Shown: positions 1 through 9,709 of the stretch, in pieces
How positions within the stretch are numbered: the stretch's first letter is position 1
How the letters are laid out: each line of letters opens with the position of its first letter
NCBI GenBank assembly: GCA_038319215.1
Contig: JBBQCZ010000004.1
Location: forward strand, 17,400-81,399
DNA from: Bact-19 sp038319215
GTDB lineage: Bacteria > Bacteroidota > Bacteroidia > Bacteroidales > ML635J-15
DNA length: 64,000 bases
Reading direction: 5' to 3'
Translations under genes and position numbers: made by a program
Notes under the pieces: model-generated
What the model was told of the DNA's origin: nothing
Databases searched by the model: none
The model's input: only the letters and a program-made list of their open reading frames with translations

Positions 1-2450
1 CTTGTGCATTTATGTCATTAAGTGTTTTTGCACAAAACCCAAATGGCGGTGGGGCCGGTAGAAGTGGCGACATGCCATCTGATGGAGTTTTAACTGGTTT
101 TGTTTACGAAAAAGAATCCGGAAAACCAATCGATTATGCAAATATTGTAATTTACAGCAAACGCGACTCAAGTATCGTAAGCGGTGGTATTACCGACAAT
201 ACAGGATATTTTAGAATCGACAAAATTAGATACGGAAAATTCTTTGTTGAAATTAATTTTATTGGTTACGGACAATATATTATTCCAGAACTAATGATTA
301 AGCCCGATAAAAAAGAAATAGATCTTGGTAAAGTTTATCTCGCAATTAATGCCGAAATGCTTTCAGAAGTTAGTATCGAGGCAGATGTAAATCAAGTAGA
401 TTATAGGCTTGACCGAAAAGTAATTACTGTTAATCAGGATATAATTTCTGCTGGAGCAACAGCAGTTGAGGCTCTCGAGAATGTGCCTTCTGTATCAACC
501 GACATAGATGGTAATGTCTCTTTAAGAGGTTCGGGAAGTTTTTTAGTTCTTGTTGATGGAAGACCTAGCCCGATTCAAGGGAGTGAAGCTTTGCAACAAA
601 TCCCAGCAAATTCAATAGAAAGCATTGAAATAATCACAAACCCATCGGCTAAATATGACCCAGATGGTGTTGGTGGAATTATAAATGTAGTTCTAAAAAA
701 GGATAAAAGAGCCGGATACAATGGTCAGGTTTCTGCTAACTATGGAACATTTAATACTTATGGTGGGGATGCAATATTTAATTTTAGAACCGAAAAAATA
801 AACTTTTTTATTGGCGGAAATTTTAACGATAGAATATTTCGTGGCGAAGGAACAACCCTCAGAGAAACCTACCTAAACGAAGATACCACATATTTTCTAA
901 ATACATATTCAACAAATTATCGAGATCGTAAATCGGGAAGCTTTAGAGCAGGGATAGATTATTATCTAAACGACAACGAAATAATAACAGTATCTGGAAG
1001 ATATGGTCTTAGTGGATACGGAATGGGCTCCGAAGCTTTTGCTGGTAGCTATTATGATTATGCAGGGATCTACAACGACTTTTATAATTATTTGACTATC
1101 AATAGCATGGAGTCTAACAGTAGTTATTTCTCAGGAGATATTAATTACATGAAGAAATTTAAAAAAGCTGGACACGAATTGCAAATATTTGGTAGCTATT
1201 CTGGAGATTTTGATGATGAATTTAATGTTTATACAGAGCAAGAAGCCGACTACATGAGAAATCCTATTGATGGGAGCATGATTTCGCAATATAGAACTTT
1301 GGAAGATGGTGCAGGAAGTACATTCACTGCAAAAGTAGATTACACACTGCCAGTTTTTGAACAAGGAAAATTTGAAGCTGGATACCAACTAAAATACTCC
1401 ATTACAGATAACGACTTAAGATATCAATCATTAGTTTCGGAAGTCTGGACAGACGACACAACTAGATTAAATCCTTACGTATTTTCAAATAATATCCAAT
1501 CGGGTTATGTGTTATTTGCAAACTTCTGGAAAAAACTTGGTTATCAATTTGGCTTGCGCACCGAATATACCGATAGATTGTTTAATCAAACATTAACAAC
1601 CCAACAATGGGCATATAATAAGTTTGACTTTTTTCCATCTGTACACCTTTCGTACCAACTACCAGCAGATATGCAATTGCTAGCAAGTTACAGCAGAAGA
1701 TTAGATAGGCCTAGAGGTTATTATTTAGATCCTTTTATCGAATATATTGACCCTAACAATATAAGACAAGGAAATCCAAATCTTTTACCAGAATACACAA
1801 ACTCGTTTGATTTAAGTTTTCAGAAAAAATTTGGGTCTCACTTTGTATCTGTAGAAGCTTATGCTAGACAAACTTATAATAAAATTGACCGTATCGCGTC
1901 GGTATATCCCGAAGACCCTAGTATATTTTTATTAACATTTGATAATATTGGTGAAGATCTATCTGTAGGAAGTGAAATAATGGGGAATTTTAATTTAACA
2001 AAATGGTATAATCTTAATATTAGCGGAACAGCTTATTATTATGAACTTATTTCCGAAAACTATAATTCTGGCAACACATTTTCGTGGAGAGCGAATCTAA
2101 ACAATACATTCAAACTTAAAAAAACAGGTACCAGTTTTCAAATTGGAGGTCGTTATTCTGGACCAGAAGTCGAAGCACAAGGAAGAGAATATGCTAGCTG
2201 GATGGTTAACGCAGGCATTAGACAAGATTTTTTCGACAGAAAATTATCTTTAAGTGTAAATGTTAGAAACATATTTGTTTCAATGAAGCACGAAAGTGTA
2301 AGCGAAACAGATGCGTTTTATTTATACACACTTAGTCAACCAAAAACACCTATTATCAATTTTTCTGTTACATATAAAATTAATGATTTTAAAAGTAGAA
2401 AAGATAAAGGAATAGAAAGAGAGGTTGAAGGTGGCGATGATAGTATGTAA
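1..2450 (+). CDS. TonB-dependent outer-membrane receptor (5' end outside window)
   Basis: This is an outer-membrane beta-barrel receptor of the CarboxypepD_reg plus plug plus OMP_b-brl_3 type. The frame is open to the window edge. The in-frame residues before the first ATG (position 12) continue a signal-peptide core ending in VFAQ, so the true start lies upstream. After the cleavage site comes a carboxypeptidase-regulatory-like beta-sandwich (about residues 28-105, starting GFVYEKESGKPIDYANI), then a plug with the typical LENVPSVSTDIDGNVSLRG stretch (about 150-230), then a long aromatic-rich barrel. It is not a SusC; no SusD partner follows. The substrate cannot be read from sequence. Transport of a siderophore, peptide or similar ligand energised by TonB is inferred from the family; two tonB genes lie at 24.8-26.3 kb but need not be its partners. 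Confidence 0.9.
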   Translation, partial: CAFMSLSVFAQNPNGGGAGRSGDMPSDGVLTGFVYEKESGKPIDYANIVIYSKRDSSIVSGGITDNTGYFRIDKIRYGKFFVEINFIGYGQYIIPELMIKPDKKEIDLGKVYLAINAEMLSEVSIEADVNQVDYRLDRKVITVNQDIISAGATAVEALENVPSVSTDIDGNVSLRGSGSFLVLVDGRPSPIQGSEALQQIPANSIESIEIITNPSAKYDPDGVGGIINVVLKKDKRAGYNGQVSANYGTFNTYGGDAIFNFRTEKINFFIGGNFNDRIFRGEGTTLRETYLNEDTTYFLNTYSTNYRDRKSGSFRAGIDYYLNDNEIITVSGRYGLSGYGMGSEAFAGSYYDYAGIYNDFYNYLTINSMESNSSYFSGDINYMKKFKKAGHELQIFGSYSGDFDDEFNVYTEQEADYMRNPIDGSMISQYRTLEDGAGSTFTAKVDYTLPVFEQGKFEAGYQLKYSITDNDLRYQSLVSEVWTDDTTRLNPYVFSNNIQSGYVLFANFWKKLGYQFGLRTEYTDRLFNQTLTTQQWAYNKFDFFPSVHLSYQLPADMQLLASYSRRLDRPRGYYLDPFIEYIDPNNIRQGNPNLLPEYTNSFDLSFQKKFGSHFVSVEAYARQTYNKIDRIASVYPEDPSIFLLTFDNIGEDLSVGSEIMGNFNLTKWYNLNISGTAYYYELISENYNSGNTFSWRANLNNTFKLKKTGTSFQIGGRYSGPEVEAQGREYASWMVNAGIRQDFFDRKLSLSVNVRNIFVSMKHESVSETDAFYLYTLSQPKTPIINFSVTYKINDFKSRKDKGIEREVEGGDDSM

Positions 2451-2590
2451 TTTTGAATATTATATGTCAAGTACCATAAGAATGTTAATGAAAATTGACT
2501 TTCATAAGGCCTAAAACTGCTGATTATAACGAGTTTTTAGAGATATGCAGATTAAGAGAAAATAATGTTGAAAAATATTTACTTTTTATT

Positions 2591-2620
2591 TTGCATTTTC
2601 AAATTACATCATTATCTTTG
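2591..2620 (+). promoter_or_regulatory. Bacteroidetes-type promoter of rpmE2
   Basis: A TTGC element at 2591 and TATCTTTG at 2613-2620 are 18 bases apart, matching the TTG/TAnnTTTG pattern of the phylum. Transcription would begin near 2625, about 36 bases before the L31 ATG. This rules out the in-frame upstream ATG at 2565. Confidence 0.7.
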
Positions 2621-2660
2621 CAGCCCGAATGTAGAAAAAGTTTTTAAAAAAATTATTGAA

Positions 2661-2933
2661 ATGAAAAAAGGTATACATCCTGAAAAATATCGTTTAGTGG
2701 CTTTTAAAGACATGTCAAACGAAAACGTGTTTATTACTAAATCTGCGGCAAACACAAAAGAAACCATTGATGTTGAAGGTGTTGAATATCCACTTTACAA
2801 ATTAGAGATTTCAAACACTTCTCACCCATTTTACACTGGTAAAATGAAACTTGTTGATACTGCTGGTCGCGTTGATAAATTCCGTAACCGTTATGCAAAA
2901 CATCTTGAAGAAAGACATCAGCCTAAAAATTAA
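2661..2933 (+). CDS. rpmE2: 50S ribosomal protein L31 type B
   Basis: This 90-residue protein of the large ribosomal subunit begins MKKGIHPEKYRLVAFKDMS, the usual start of the type B family. It has no CxxC zinc-binding pair, so it is the zinc-independent form (C-minus). In many bacteria this form replaces the zinc-binding paralogue under zinc limitation, but no second L31 gene is visible here and no Zur-like box was recognised upstream. The start at 2661 is chosen because the promoter lies at 2591-2620 and the family begins at this Met. The gene is monocistronic, with a terminator directly downstream. Confidence 0.95.
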   Translation: MKKGIHPEKYRLVAFKDMSNENVFITKSAANTKETIDVEGVEYPLYKLEISNTSHPFYTGKMKLVDTAGRVDKFRNRYAKHLEERHQPKN

Positions 2934-2954
2934 TAAATCAATTTTATATAAATT

Positions 2955-2983
2955 AAAAGCCTCGTATTTACGGGGCTTTTTTT
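2955..2983 (+). terminator. Rho-independent terminator of rpmE2
   Basis: A 10-bp stem (AAAAGCCTCG with CGGGGCTTTT, one G-T pair) with a 6-base loop is followed by a T run. Confidence 0.8.
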
Positions 2984-3011
2984 ATCTTTACAAAAACCAA
3001 ATTCTTAGCAG

Positions 3012-4178
3012 ATGAATTATATTATTTCAGACTTTAATCTTCATGCAAGCTTCCTGCCACTAAGCTTTACGCGCAGTATTGCCGATTTTCGTGTTGGGAT
3101 ATTAACTATTAAAGAAAAATGGGAAAAGCTGCTTAACGAAAATATTTCTGTTAAAACTGAAGATTATCTGCAAGAAAAATATAATCTTATTGTAGAATCG
3201 AATAACACTTTGATTAGTGCAACGCTTATTCCTGACTTAGCTTTGGTTGATGCCATATCCAACCTTAAAAATTCTAAACTTGTTAAAAATGGAATATTGT
3301 TGGCTTATAATGTTGAGTCAAAGAATATTGAGAGTATTCCAGAACAAACCATTGAATATCCTGGTGATTTAGTCTTATTAAAAGACAATACCGACATTTT
3401 TTCGCTTAATAAGATTTGTTTAGAACGCGATTTCGACATTTTAACTGCTGGAAGAAAATCGGCACTTTTAAGTCATACAAATATAACATTTGGAAATTAC
3501 CCGATTTTTCTCGAAGATGGTTGTTTTGTAGAATGTACAACGCTAAATTCTAACGATGGTCCTATCTATTTTGGGAAAAATACAAAAATTATGGAAGGCA
3601 CAAACATTCGTGGTCCTTTTGCAATTTGCGAAAATTCTGAAATTAAAATGGGTGCAAAAATTTACGGTGCCACAACGATTGGTCCAGATTGTAAAGTTGG
3701 TGGCGAAATTAACAACTCGGTTTTCTTTGCCTATTCAAACAAAGCACATGATGGATTTTTGGGTAATGCAGTAATTGGCGAATGGTGTAATCTTGGAGCA
3801 GACACAAATAATTCTAATCTGAAGAATAATTACGCAATTGTAAAGCTGTGGAATTACGAAAAGGAAAGATTTATCAGTACAGGGTTACAATTTTGCGGAC
3901 TGATTATGGGCGATCATTCAAAATGTGGAATAAATACCATGTTCAACACTGGAACCGTAATTGGCGTATCTGCGAATATCTTTGGGGCAGGGTTTCCACG
4001 CAACTTTATTCCTTCTTTTTCATGGGGCGGACCAGCAGGATTATCCGAGTATAAAACAGAAACTGCGTATGACGTTATGTCAAAAGTTATGGAAAGACGA
4101 AGCATTAGTCTGACAGAAACAGATAAAAAGATTTTATCACATATCTTTGAAATAACAGCTAAGTACCGCAATTTTTAA
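3012..4178 (+). CDS. GlmU-like sugar-phosphate nucleotidylyltransferase/acetyltransferase
   Basis: This 388-residue protein belongs to the GlmU-like family found mainly in Bacteroidetes (the alternative GlmU group). The N-terminal half starts MNYIISDFNLHASFLPLSFT and resembles a degenerate nucleotidyltransferase domain. The C-terminal half (about residues 170-330) is a left-handed beta-helix of hexapeptide repeats, e.g. GPIYFGKNTKIMEGTNIRGP. By family it is expected to act in UDP-GlcNAc synthesis for peptidoglycan and lipid A. The canonical GlmU start motif LAAGxGTRM is absent, so enzymatic activity of the first domain is an inference from family membership. Start at the first ATG, 28 bases beyond the upstream terminator. 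Confidence 0.82.
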   Translation: MNYIISDFNLHASFLPLSFTRSIADFRVGILTIKEKWEKLLNENISVKTEDYLQEKYNLIVESNNTLISATLIPDLALVDAISNLKNSKLVKNGILLAYNVESKNIESIPEQTIEYPGDLVLLKDNTDIFSLNKICLERDFDILTAGRKSALLSHTNITFGNYPIFLEDGCFVECTTLNSNDGPIYFGKNTKIMEGTNIRGPFAICENSEIKMGAKIYGATTIGPDCKVGGEINNSVFFAYSNKAHDGFLGNAVIGEWCNLGADTNNSNLKNNYAIVKLWNYEKERFISTGLQFCGLIMGDHSKCGINTMFNTGTVIGVSANIFGAGFPRNFIPSFSWGGPAGLSEYKTETAYDVMSKVMERRSISLTETDKKILSHIFEITAKYRNF

Positions 4179-4273
4179 ACAAATCTGCCATTTCGGTGTT
4201 TAAGATGGCATAAGGATTGACAATAGGTTAATCTATTATTTTTATTTTGATTTAATGACATTTTGACAGAGTT

Positions 4274-6724
4274 ATGACTAAAAATACAGACCTCAATTTT
4301 TTAAAAATGATTATGGGCAACGGAGAAGGTGATTCAGAAATTATTCCAATTGTAGCAGATTCATTCGACGATAACAGTGCTAAAGTTTATCCCGACACAT
4401 TGCCGGTTTTGCCTTTGCGAAATACTGTTTTATTTCCAGGAGTTGTTATTCCTCTAACTGTCGGAAGAAGTAAATCATTTAAACTGATAAAAGACATTCA
4501 GAATTCGACTAAATATTTTGGAACTATTTCACAGAAAGAAGCCGATGTTGAGAATCCTAAACCTGAGGATTTATTTCAGATTGGTACTGTTGCCGAAATC
4601 TTGAAAGTTATTGAAATGCCCGACGATACAATTTCTGTTGTTATTCAAGGCAAAAGAAGATTTCATATTAACCAAATACTTACCGACGAACCTTACTATC
4701 TTGCTCAGGTGGATTATATCCCCGAAATAAAAGCCGATCATACCGACAGAAACTTTCAGGCGATAGTATCTTCTCTCAAAGACTTATCTCTAAAGATTGT
4801 AAAACTAAGTGCTACAATTCCTCACGAAGTTTCATTTGCAATTAAAAACATTGATAATTCTTCATTTTTAATTAATTTTATTTGTTCAAATAGCGATATT
4901 CCACCAGAGGAAAAACAATCATTGCTAGAAGTTAACGATATTTATCAAAGAGCCGAAAAATTACTTGGCATACTTGCGAATCAAGTTCAAATGCTGGAAT
5001 TAAAAAACGAAATACAGATAAAAGTAAAAAAAGAACTCGACAAACAACAAAAAGAATACTTGTTGCATCAGCAGATGAAAACTATTCAACAAGAATTAGG
5101 TGGAGGACCGGCAGAACAAGAGATTAAAGATCTCGAAGCAAAAGCTGCAGAAAAAAAATGGACTAAAGAAGTTGGTAACCATTTCGATAAAGAGCTAAAA
5201 AAACTTCAGCACTTAAATCCTGCATCAGCCGAATTTTCTGTACAGATTAACTATTTACATACAATTTTAGATTTACCTTGGGGTGAATATACAAATGATA
5301 ATTTTGACCTGAAAAGAGCTCAGAAAATTCTTGATGAAGATCATTACGGCCTTGATAACGTAAAGGAAAGAATAATTGAGCATTTAGCTGTTTTAAAACT
5401 AAAAGGCGATTTAAAAGCACCTATTTTGTGTCTTTATGGCCCTCCAGGAGTTGGAAAAACTTCGTTGGGTAAAAGTATTGCTAGAGCGCTAGGCAGAAAA
5501 TATGTTAGAATGTCTCTAGGTGGTGTTCATGATGAATCTGAAATTCGCGGACATAGAAAAACATATATCGGTGCAATGCCGGGTAGAATTCTTCAAAATA
5601 TTAGAAAATCAAAATCTTCAAATCCAGTTTTTGTACTTGACGAAATAGACAAAGTTGGTAACGATTATAGGGGAGATCCATCTTCTGCATTACTGGAAGT
5701 GCTTGATCCTGAACAAAATACCGAATTTCACGACAATTTTCTAGAGATAGAATATGACTTGTCAAAAGTTATGTTCATTGCAACTGCAAACAATATTTCT
5801 ACTATTAGTCCTGCTTTGCGCGATCGTATGGAAATGATTGACATAAGCGGCTATATTGTTGAAGAAAAAATGCACATTGCAAAAAAACATTTGGTTCCTA
5901 AGCAATTAGAAAACCATGGACTTGACAAACTCAAAATAAAAATTGACGATAAGGCAATCGTTAAGATTATCGAAGGATATACTCGTGAATCAGGTGTACG
6001 TGGACTAGATAAAAATATTGCTAAAGTAGTTCGACAAATAGCAAGAAAAGTAGGAATGGAAGAAGAAATTCCGAAAGTAATTAAACCTGAGAATATTACA
6101 GAATACTTAGGAACTGAGAAGTTTTCGCGAGAAGAATATCATGACGACGAAGTTGCAGGAGTTGTAACCGGTCTTGCTTGGACTGCTGTTGGTGGAGATA
6201 TTTTATATATTGAAACAAGTTTGTCGCGAGGTAAAGGCGGTCTCACAATTACAGGTAATTTGGGCGATGTGATGAAAGAATCTGCAACAATTGCTCTCGA
6301 ATATGTAAAATCACATGCTGATATTTTGGGAATTCCATCATCAGTTTTTGAAAATTGGAATCTACATCTTCACGTGCCAGAAGGCGCTATTCCTAAAGAT
6401 GGCCCATCTGCCGGAATAACAATGGCAACAGCTATGGCTTCTGCATTTACACAGAGAAAAGTGAAAAAAGAAATTGCAATGACTGGCGAAATAACTCTAC
6501 GTGGAAAGGTTCTCCCTGTTGGTGGAATTAAAGAAAAAATTCTGGCAGCAAAACGTGCGGGAATAAAAGATATAATTCTGTCTAAAGAAAATAAAAAAGA
6601 CATATCCGAAATAAAGGAAATCTACATAAAAGGCGTAACTTTTCATTATGTATCAACTGTTTCGGATGTTCTCGAAATTGCTTTACTTAAAAATAAAGTA
6701 AAAAATGCAAAGGTTCTGGACTAA
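4274..6724 (+). CDS. lon: ATP-dependent protease La (Lon)
   Basis: Full-length Lon (816 residues), a cytoplasmic hexameric AAA+ protease that degrades misfolded and regulatory proteins. The N-terminal LON substrate-binding domain covers about residues 40-235, followed by a coiled region and the AAA+ module with Walker A GPPGVGKT at about 389-396 and Walker B VFVLDEIDK. The C-terminal S16 protease domain carries the catalytic serine in KDGPSAG (about S712) and the lysine in GGIKEK (about K755), the Ser-Lys dyad of the family. The sequence upstream holds an imperfect promoter (TTG at 4217, TATTTTTA at 4237-4244). No heat-shock operator was recognised. Confidence 0.97.
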   Translation: MTKNTDLNFLKMIMGNGEGDSEIIPIVADSFDDNSAKVYPDTLPVLPLRNTVLFPGVVIPLTVGRSKSFKLIKDIQNSTKYFGTISQKEADVENPKPEDLFQIGTVAEILKVIEMPDDTISVVIQGKRRFHINQILTDEPYYLAQVDYIPEIKADHTDRNFQAIVSSLKDLSLKIVKLSATIPHEVSFAIKNIDNSSFLINFICSNSDIPPEEKQSLLEVNDIYQRAEKLLGILANQVQMLELKNEIQIKVKKELDKQQKEYLLHQQMKTIQQELGGGPAEQEIKDLEAKAAEKKWTKEVGNHFDKELKKLQHLNPASAEFSVQINYLHTILDLPWGEYTNDNFDLKRAQKILDEDHYGLDNVKERIIEHLAVLKLKGDLKAPILCLYGPPGVGKTSLGKSIARALGRKYVRMSLGGVHDESEIRGHRKTYIGAMPGRILQNIRKSKSSNPVFVLDEIDKVGNDYRGDPSSALLEVLDPEQNTEFHDNFLEIEYDLSKVMFIATANNISTISPALRDRMEMIDISGYIVEEKMHIAKKHLVPKQLENHGLDKLKIKIDDKAIVKIIEGYTRESGVRGLDKNIAKVVRQIARKVGMEEEIPKVIKPENITEYLGTEKFSREEYHDDEVAGVVTGLAWTAVGGDILYIETSLSRGKGGLTITGNLGDVMKESATIALEYVKSHADILGIPSSVFENWNLHLHVPEGAIPKDGPSAGITMATAMASAFTQRKVKKEIAMTGEITLRGKVLPVGGIKEKILAAKRAGIKDIILSKENKKDISEIKEIYIKGVTFHYVSTVSDVLEIALLKNKVKNAKVLD

Positions 6725-6793
6725 GCTTTTTTAGACAATTAAAATATTTTTTGCAATTTCGTTGCTTTCAATAGTTTTTCAAGAAGTATTTTA

Positions 6794-6825
6794 TTGCAAG
6801 TTTAGTAGTAAAAATGCTAATTTTG
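6794..6825 (+). promoter_or_regulatory. Promoter of the U32 family gene, decides its start
   Basis: TTGC at 6794 and TAATTTTG at 6818-6825 are 20 bases apart. The possible ATG at 6814 lies inside this promoter, so the ATG at 6847, about 15 bases after the predicted transcript start, is preferred. Confidence 0.65.
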
Positions 6826-6846
6826 CAAAATATCATTATCACAGCA

Positions 6847-8121
6847 ATGCAAAGAAAAAATATTGACTTAATGGCTCCTGTAGGTTCTTACGAATCTCTT
6901 ATGGCTGCAATACAAGCTGGTGCAAATTCTGTTTACTTCGGTATCGAAAAACTAAATATGCGCGCACGCTCTTCTAACAATTTCACTTTCGAAGATTTAA
7001 AAAAGATTGTAAAAATTTGTGTAGAAGCGAATGTAAAGACCTATCTTACAGTAAATACCATAATATACGATCACGAACTCGACAAAATGCGTCAGGTTAT
7101 TGATGCCGCTGCCGAATCGAAAGTTACAGCTGTAATTGTGTCCGACATTGCAGTAATGCAATATGCCAGAAGTAAAAATGTAGAAGTTCATGCTTCTACC
7201 CAACTTAATATTTCAAATATTGAGGCTGTTGAGTTTTTTGCAAATTTTTGTGATGTAATGGTAACAGCACGAGAACTAACATTGGATCAGGTTGCCGATA
7301 TAACTTACCAAATAAAGAAAAGAAATATTAAAGGTCCTGCTGGAAATCTAGTACAGATTGAAATCTTTTGCCATGGAGCTTTATGTATGGCTGTTTCGGG
7401 AAAGTGCCACTTGAGTTTACACGAATATTATCACTCTGCAAATAGAGGTTCGTGTTTGCAAAATTGCCGCCGACCATATTTGTTAACCGACAAAGAAACT
7501 GGTGCCGAAATAGAAGTAGATAACGAATATCTGATGTCGCCAAAAGATTTAGCAACTATAAGTTTTATCGATAGAATAATAGAGGCTGGTGTTAGTGTGC
7601 TAAAGATTGAAGGTCGCGCCCGATCTGGCGAATATGTAAAAACTGTTGTAGAATGTTATAACGAAGCAATAAATTCTTGGGTAGATGGAACTTATTCTCC
7701 AGAAAAAATAATCAATTGGACAGAAAGACTAAGTACAGTATTTAACAGAGGCTTTTGGAATGGTTATTATTTAGGTAAACGTTTAGGCGAATGGTCCGAA
7801 GTTTATGGCTCACGAGCAACACAAACAAAAGTATATTTGGGTAAAGTTTTAAACTATTACACAAACGTAGGAGTTGCCGAAGTAAAAATCGAAACAGGCG
7901 AAAATCTGGCTGTAGGTGATGATATTTTATTTTTAGGTCCAACAACCGGAGTATTGCAGCAAATTGTAACTGAATTACGAAAAGATTTAATTCCCACTCA
8001 GCAAGTAGAGCAAGGCGACTTATTTTCGTTATCAACAGAAACTCTTGTGCGACGTGGAGACAAACTCTACAAAATGGTGGATACCGAAGAAATGAAAAGG
8101 AAGAAAAGCTACCAGAAATAG
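6847..8121 (+). CDS. Peptidase U32 family protein, probably tRNA hydroxylation protein TrhP-like
   Basis: This protein of 424 residues has the U32 fold start (NIDLMAPVGSYESLMAAIQAGANSVYFG) and the family's cysteine cluster HGALCMAVSGKC ... GSCLQNCRRPY, which in characterised U32 members is linked to an iron-sulfur cluster. Length and architecture resemble E. coli YegQ/TrhP (tRNA uridine-34 hydroxylation) rather than the longer RlhA. Despite the name, proteolysis is not established for this subgroup. The start at 6847 is set by the promoter at 6794-6825; an upstream ATG at 6814 would add eleven residues. The exact RNA target is inference. Confidence 0.85.
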   Translation: MQRKNIDLMAPVGSYESLMAAIQAGANSVYFGIEKLNMRARSSNNFTFEDLKKIVKICVEANVKTYLTVNTIIYDHELDKMRQVIDAAAESKVTAVIVSDIAVMQYARSKNVEVHASTQLNISNIEAVEFFANFCDVMVTARELTLDQVADITYQIKKRNIKGPAGNLVQIEIFCHGALCMAVSGKCHLSLHEYYHSANRGSCLQNCRRPYLLTDKETGAEIEVDNEYLMSPKDLATISFIDRIIEAGVSVLKIEGRARSGEYVKTVVECYNEAINSWVDGTYSPEKIINWTERLSTVFNRGFWNGYYLGKRLGEWSEVYGSRATQTKVYLGKVLNYYTNVGVAEVKIETGENLAVGDDILFLGPTTGVLQQIVTELRKDLIPTQQVEQGDLFSLSTETLVRRGDKLYKMVDTEEMKRKKSYQK

Positions 8122-8177
8122 AATTGTGTAGTTTGCAAAACCGAGTTTGTTTGAAAATGAATTCATTTTTTATTTAA

Positions 8178-8207
8178 TTGAATTTCGTAAATAATCAGCT
8201 ACTTTTG
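8178..8207 (+). promoter_or_regulatory. Promoter of the YhbP-like gene
   Basis: TTG at 8178-8180 and TACTTTTG at 8200-8207 are 19 bases apart, close to the Bacteroidetes consensus. The predicted transcript start is about 25 bases before the ATG at 8236. Confidence 0.7.
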
Positions 8208-8235
8208 CAAAGTGTATTAAAATAATGGATAAAAC

Positions 8236-8676
8236 ATGTCGATACCCGAACCACGCATAACCGATTTTTTTAAAGAGCATCATGTTCTTACATTGGCGAC
8301 CTCTAATAATTTAGAGTCCTGGTGTGCAAACTGTTTTTATGTTTATTTAAAAGATGAGGCTGCATTTTTATTTACTTCGGACAGCGACACAAAGCATATT
8401 TTGATGGGACTTGAAAACCCAATAGTTTCAGGCTCAATTGTACTCGAAACTAAAATTATTGGGAAAATTCGAGGAGTGCAGTTTACAGGAGAGTTGGTTA
8501 AAGTAGAGAATACTGATTCGCCGCGGCGAACAAAATACAGATTAAAATATCTTAAAAAATTCCCTTTTGCAGTAATTATAAATACCGATTTATGGATTGT
8601 CAAATTAAACAAAGTTAAAATGACAGACAACAGATTGGGCTTTGGTAAAAAGTTATATTGGGAAAAAGAGAAATAA
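8236..8676 (+). CDS. YhbP/UPF0306 family flavin-binding-fold protein
   Basis: This small cytoplasmic protein (146 residues) has the split-barrel FMN-binding fold of the pyridoxamine 5'-phosphate oxidase superfamily, YhbP branch. Visible family features are the N-terminal stretch HVLTLATSNNLESWCANCFYV and the basic C-terminal strand. No catalytic role is established for YhbP proteins; FMN or heme binding is possible but unproven. The next gene (methyltransferase) starts 18 bases downstream on the same strand, so the two are probably co-transcribed from the promoter at 8178-8207. Confidence 0.75.
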   Translation: MSIPEPRITDFFKEHHVLTLATSNNLESWCANCFYVYLKDEAAFLFTSDSDTKHILMGLENPIVSGSIVLETKIIGKIRGVQFTGELVKVENTDSPRRTKYRLKYLKKFPFAVIINTDLWIVKLNKVKMTDNRLGFGKKLYWEKEK

Positions 8677-8694
8677 TTTTACAAAAAAACTAAG

Positions 8695-9561
8695 ATGATA
8701 ATAAAACTCAACGACTTATGGTCAGGATATGAATTGATAGACTGTGGAAACTCAGCCAAACTTGAACGTTTTGGAGATATTATCCTAATACGGCCTGAGC
8801 TTAGCGCAGACAAAGATTCGGTTTTAGCTTACGAAGAATGGAGAAGCATGGCCCATGCGGAGTTTGTAGAAACATCCAGAAATGCTGGCGTTTGGAACGT
8901 GTATAAACCAGTTCCAGATTCGTGGACAATGCACTATAATTCCGGTAATCTAAAAATTAATGCCGAACTTTCATTAACAAATTCAAAGCATATTGGCATT
9001 TTTCCTGAGCAGGTTTTAAACTGGAAATATATTGAGAGTGTAAGCTCGAATTTTGAAAAAATGCAATTTCTAAATTTGTTTGGATACACAGGATTATCAA
9101 GCGTTGCAGCAGCACCATTTGCCGAAAAAGTAACTCATATCGATTCGATAAAGAAAGTGGTTGAGTGGACAAAAAGAAATGTTCAGAACTCAGGATTTAC
9201 AAATGTTCGTTGCATAGCAGAAGATGCTCCCAAATTCGTAAGTCGCGAATTAAAACGTGACTGTAAATACGATGCCGTTATCCTCGATCCTCCTGCAATA
9301 GGAATGGGAGCAAACAACGAAAAATGGGTGCTAGAAGAAATGATTGACGGACTTTTAGTGGACATCGCGCAATTGCTGAACGAAAAATCATTTGTCATAA
9401 TGAATCTTTATTCGCATTCTATGAACGAAAAATTCATTCACAGACTTATTTTAACCTATTTCCCAGAACACAAATTTGAATTTTGCGAAAAGGTTTTTGG
9501 TCAGTCAACCTCAGGAAATGTTATCGACCATGGCTACTTTGTGAGGTTGGTGAAAATTTAA
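8695..9561 (+). CDS. RlmI-like class I SAM-dependent RNA methyltransferase
   Basis: This 288-residue methyltransferase resembles the catalytic half of RlmI/RlmL-type 23S rRNA cytosine-C5 or guanine-N2 methyltransferases. Residues about 115-230 form the SAM-binding Rossmann fold: FLNLFGYTGLSSVAAA (motif I), THIDSIKKVVEWTKRN (acidic residue binding the ribose), EDAPKFV, and the catalytic motif VILDPPAIG. The PUA domain found at the N-terminus of RlmI is missing, so the RNA target may differ. It lies 18 bases after the YhbP-like gene. An inverted-repeat array follows its stop. Confidence 0.8.
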   Translation: MIIKLNDLWSGYELIDCGNSAKLERFGDIILIRPELSADKDSVLAYEEWRSMAHAEFVETSRNAGVWNVYKPVPDSWTMHYNSGNLKINAELSLTNSKHIGIFPEQVLNWKYIESVSSNFEKMQFLNLFGYTGLSSVAAAPFAEKVTHIDSIKKVVEWTKRNVQNSGFTNVRCIAEDAPKFVSRELKRDCKYDAVILDPPAIGMGANNEKWVLEEMIDGLLVDIAQLLNEKSFVIMNLYSHSMNEKFIHRLILTYFPEHKFEFCEKVFGQSTSGNVIDHGYFVRLVKI

Positions 9562-9564
9562 GCT

Positions 9565-9700
9565 GGGGAAGTACTTTAGGCAGGGGAAGTACTTAAAGTG
9601 CCTAAAGTACTTAGAGTGCCTAGAGTGAAAAATAAGAATTGTGTATATCCCCCTTAAGTACTTTAGGCACTTTAGCTCACTTTAGTCACTTTAGTCACTT
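9565..9700. repeat. Inverted arrays of a 9-bp tandem repeat upstream of trpS
   Basis: The left array (about 9583-9627) reads as successive 9-mers of the form ARAGTRCYT, and the right array (about 9655-9700) as the reverse complement, e.g. AGGCACTTT and AGTCACTTT. The two arms include a 20-bp perfect inverted repeat (9594-9613 with 9655-9674) around a 41-base spacer. GGGGAAGTACTT also occurs twice (9565 and 9583). The right array runs up to the T tract just before the trpS promoter element. It could form a terminator hairpin for the methyltransferase transcript or a cruciform/operator for trpS; function is unknown. Confidence 0.8.
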
Positions 9701-9709
9701 TTTTTTCTC

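Noticed and set aside
2565..2660. N-terminal extension of L31 from an upstream ATG
   Set aside because: The promoter element at 2613-2620 lies within it, and the L31 family starts at MKKGIHPE.
9565..9700. CRISPR array upstream of trpS
   Set aside because: The unit is 9 bp without spacers and occurs in both orientations; no cas genes are present.
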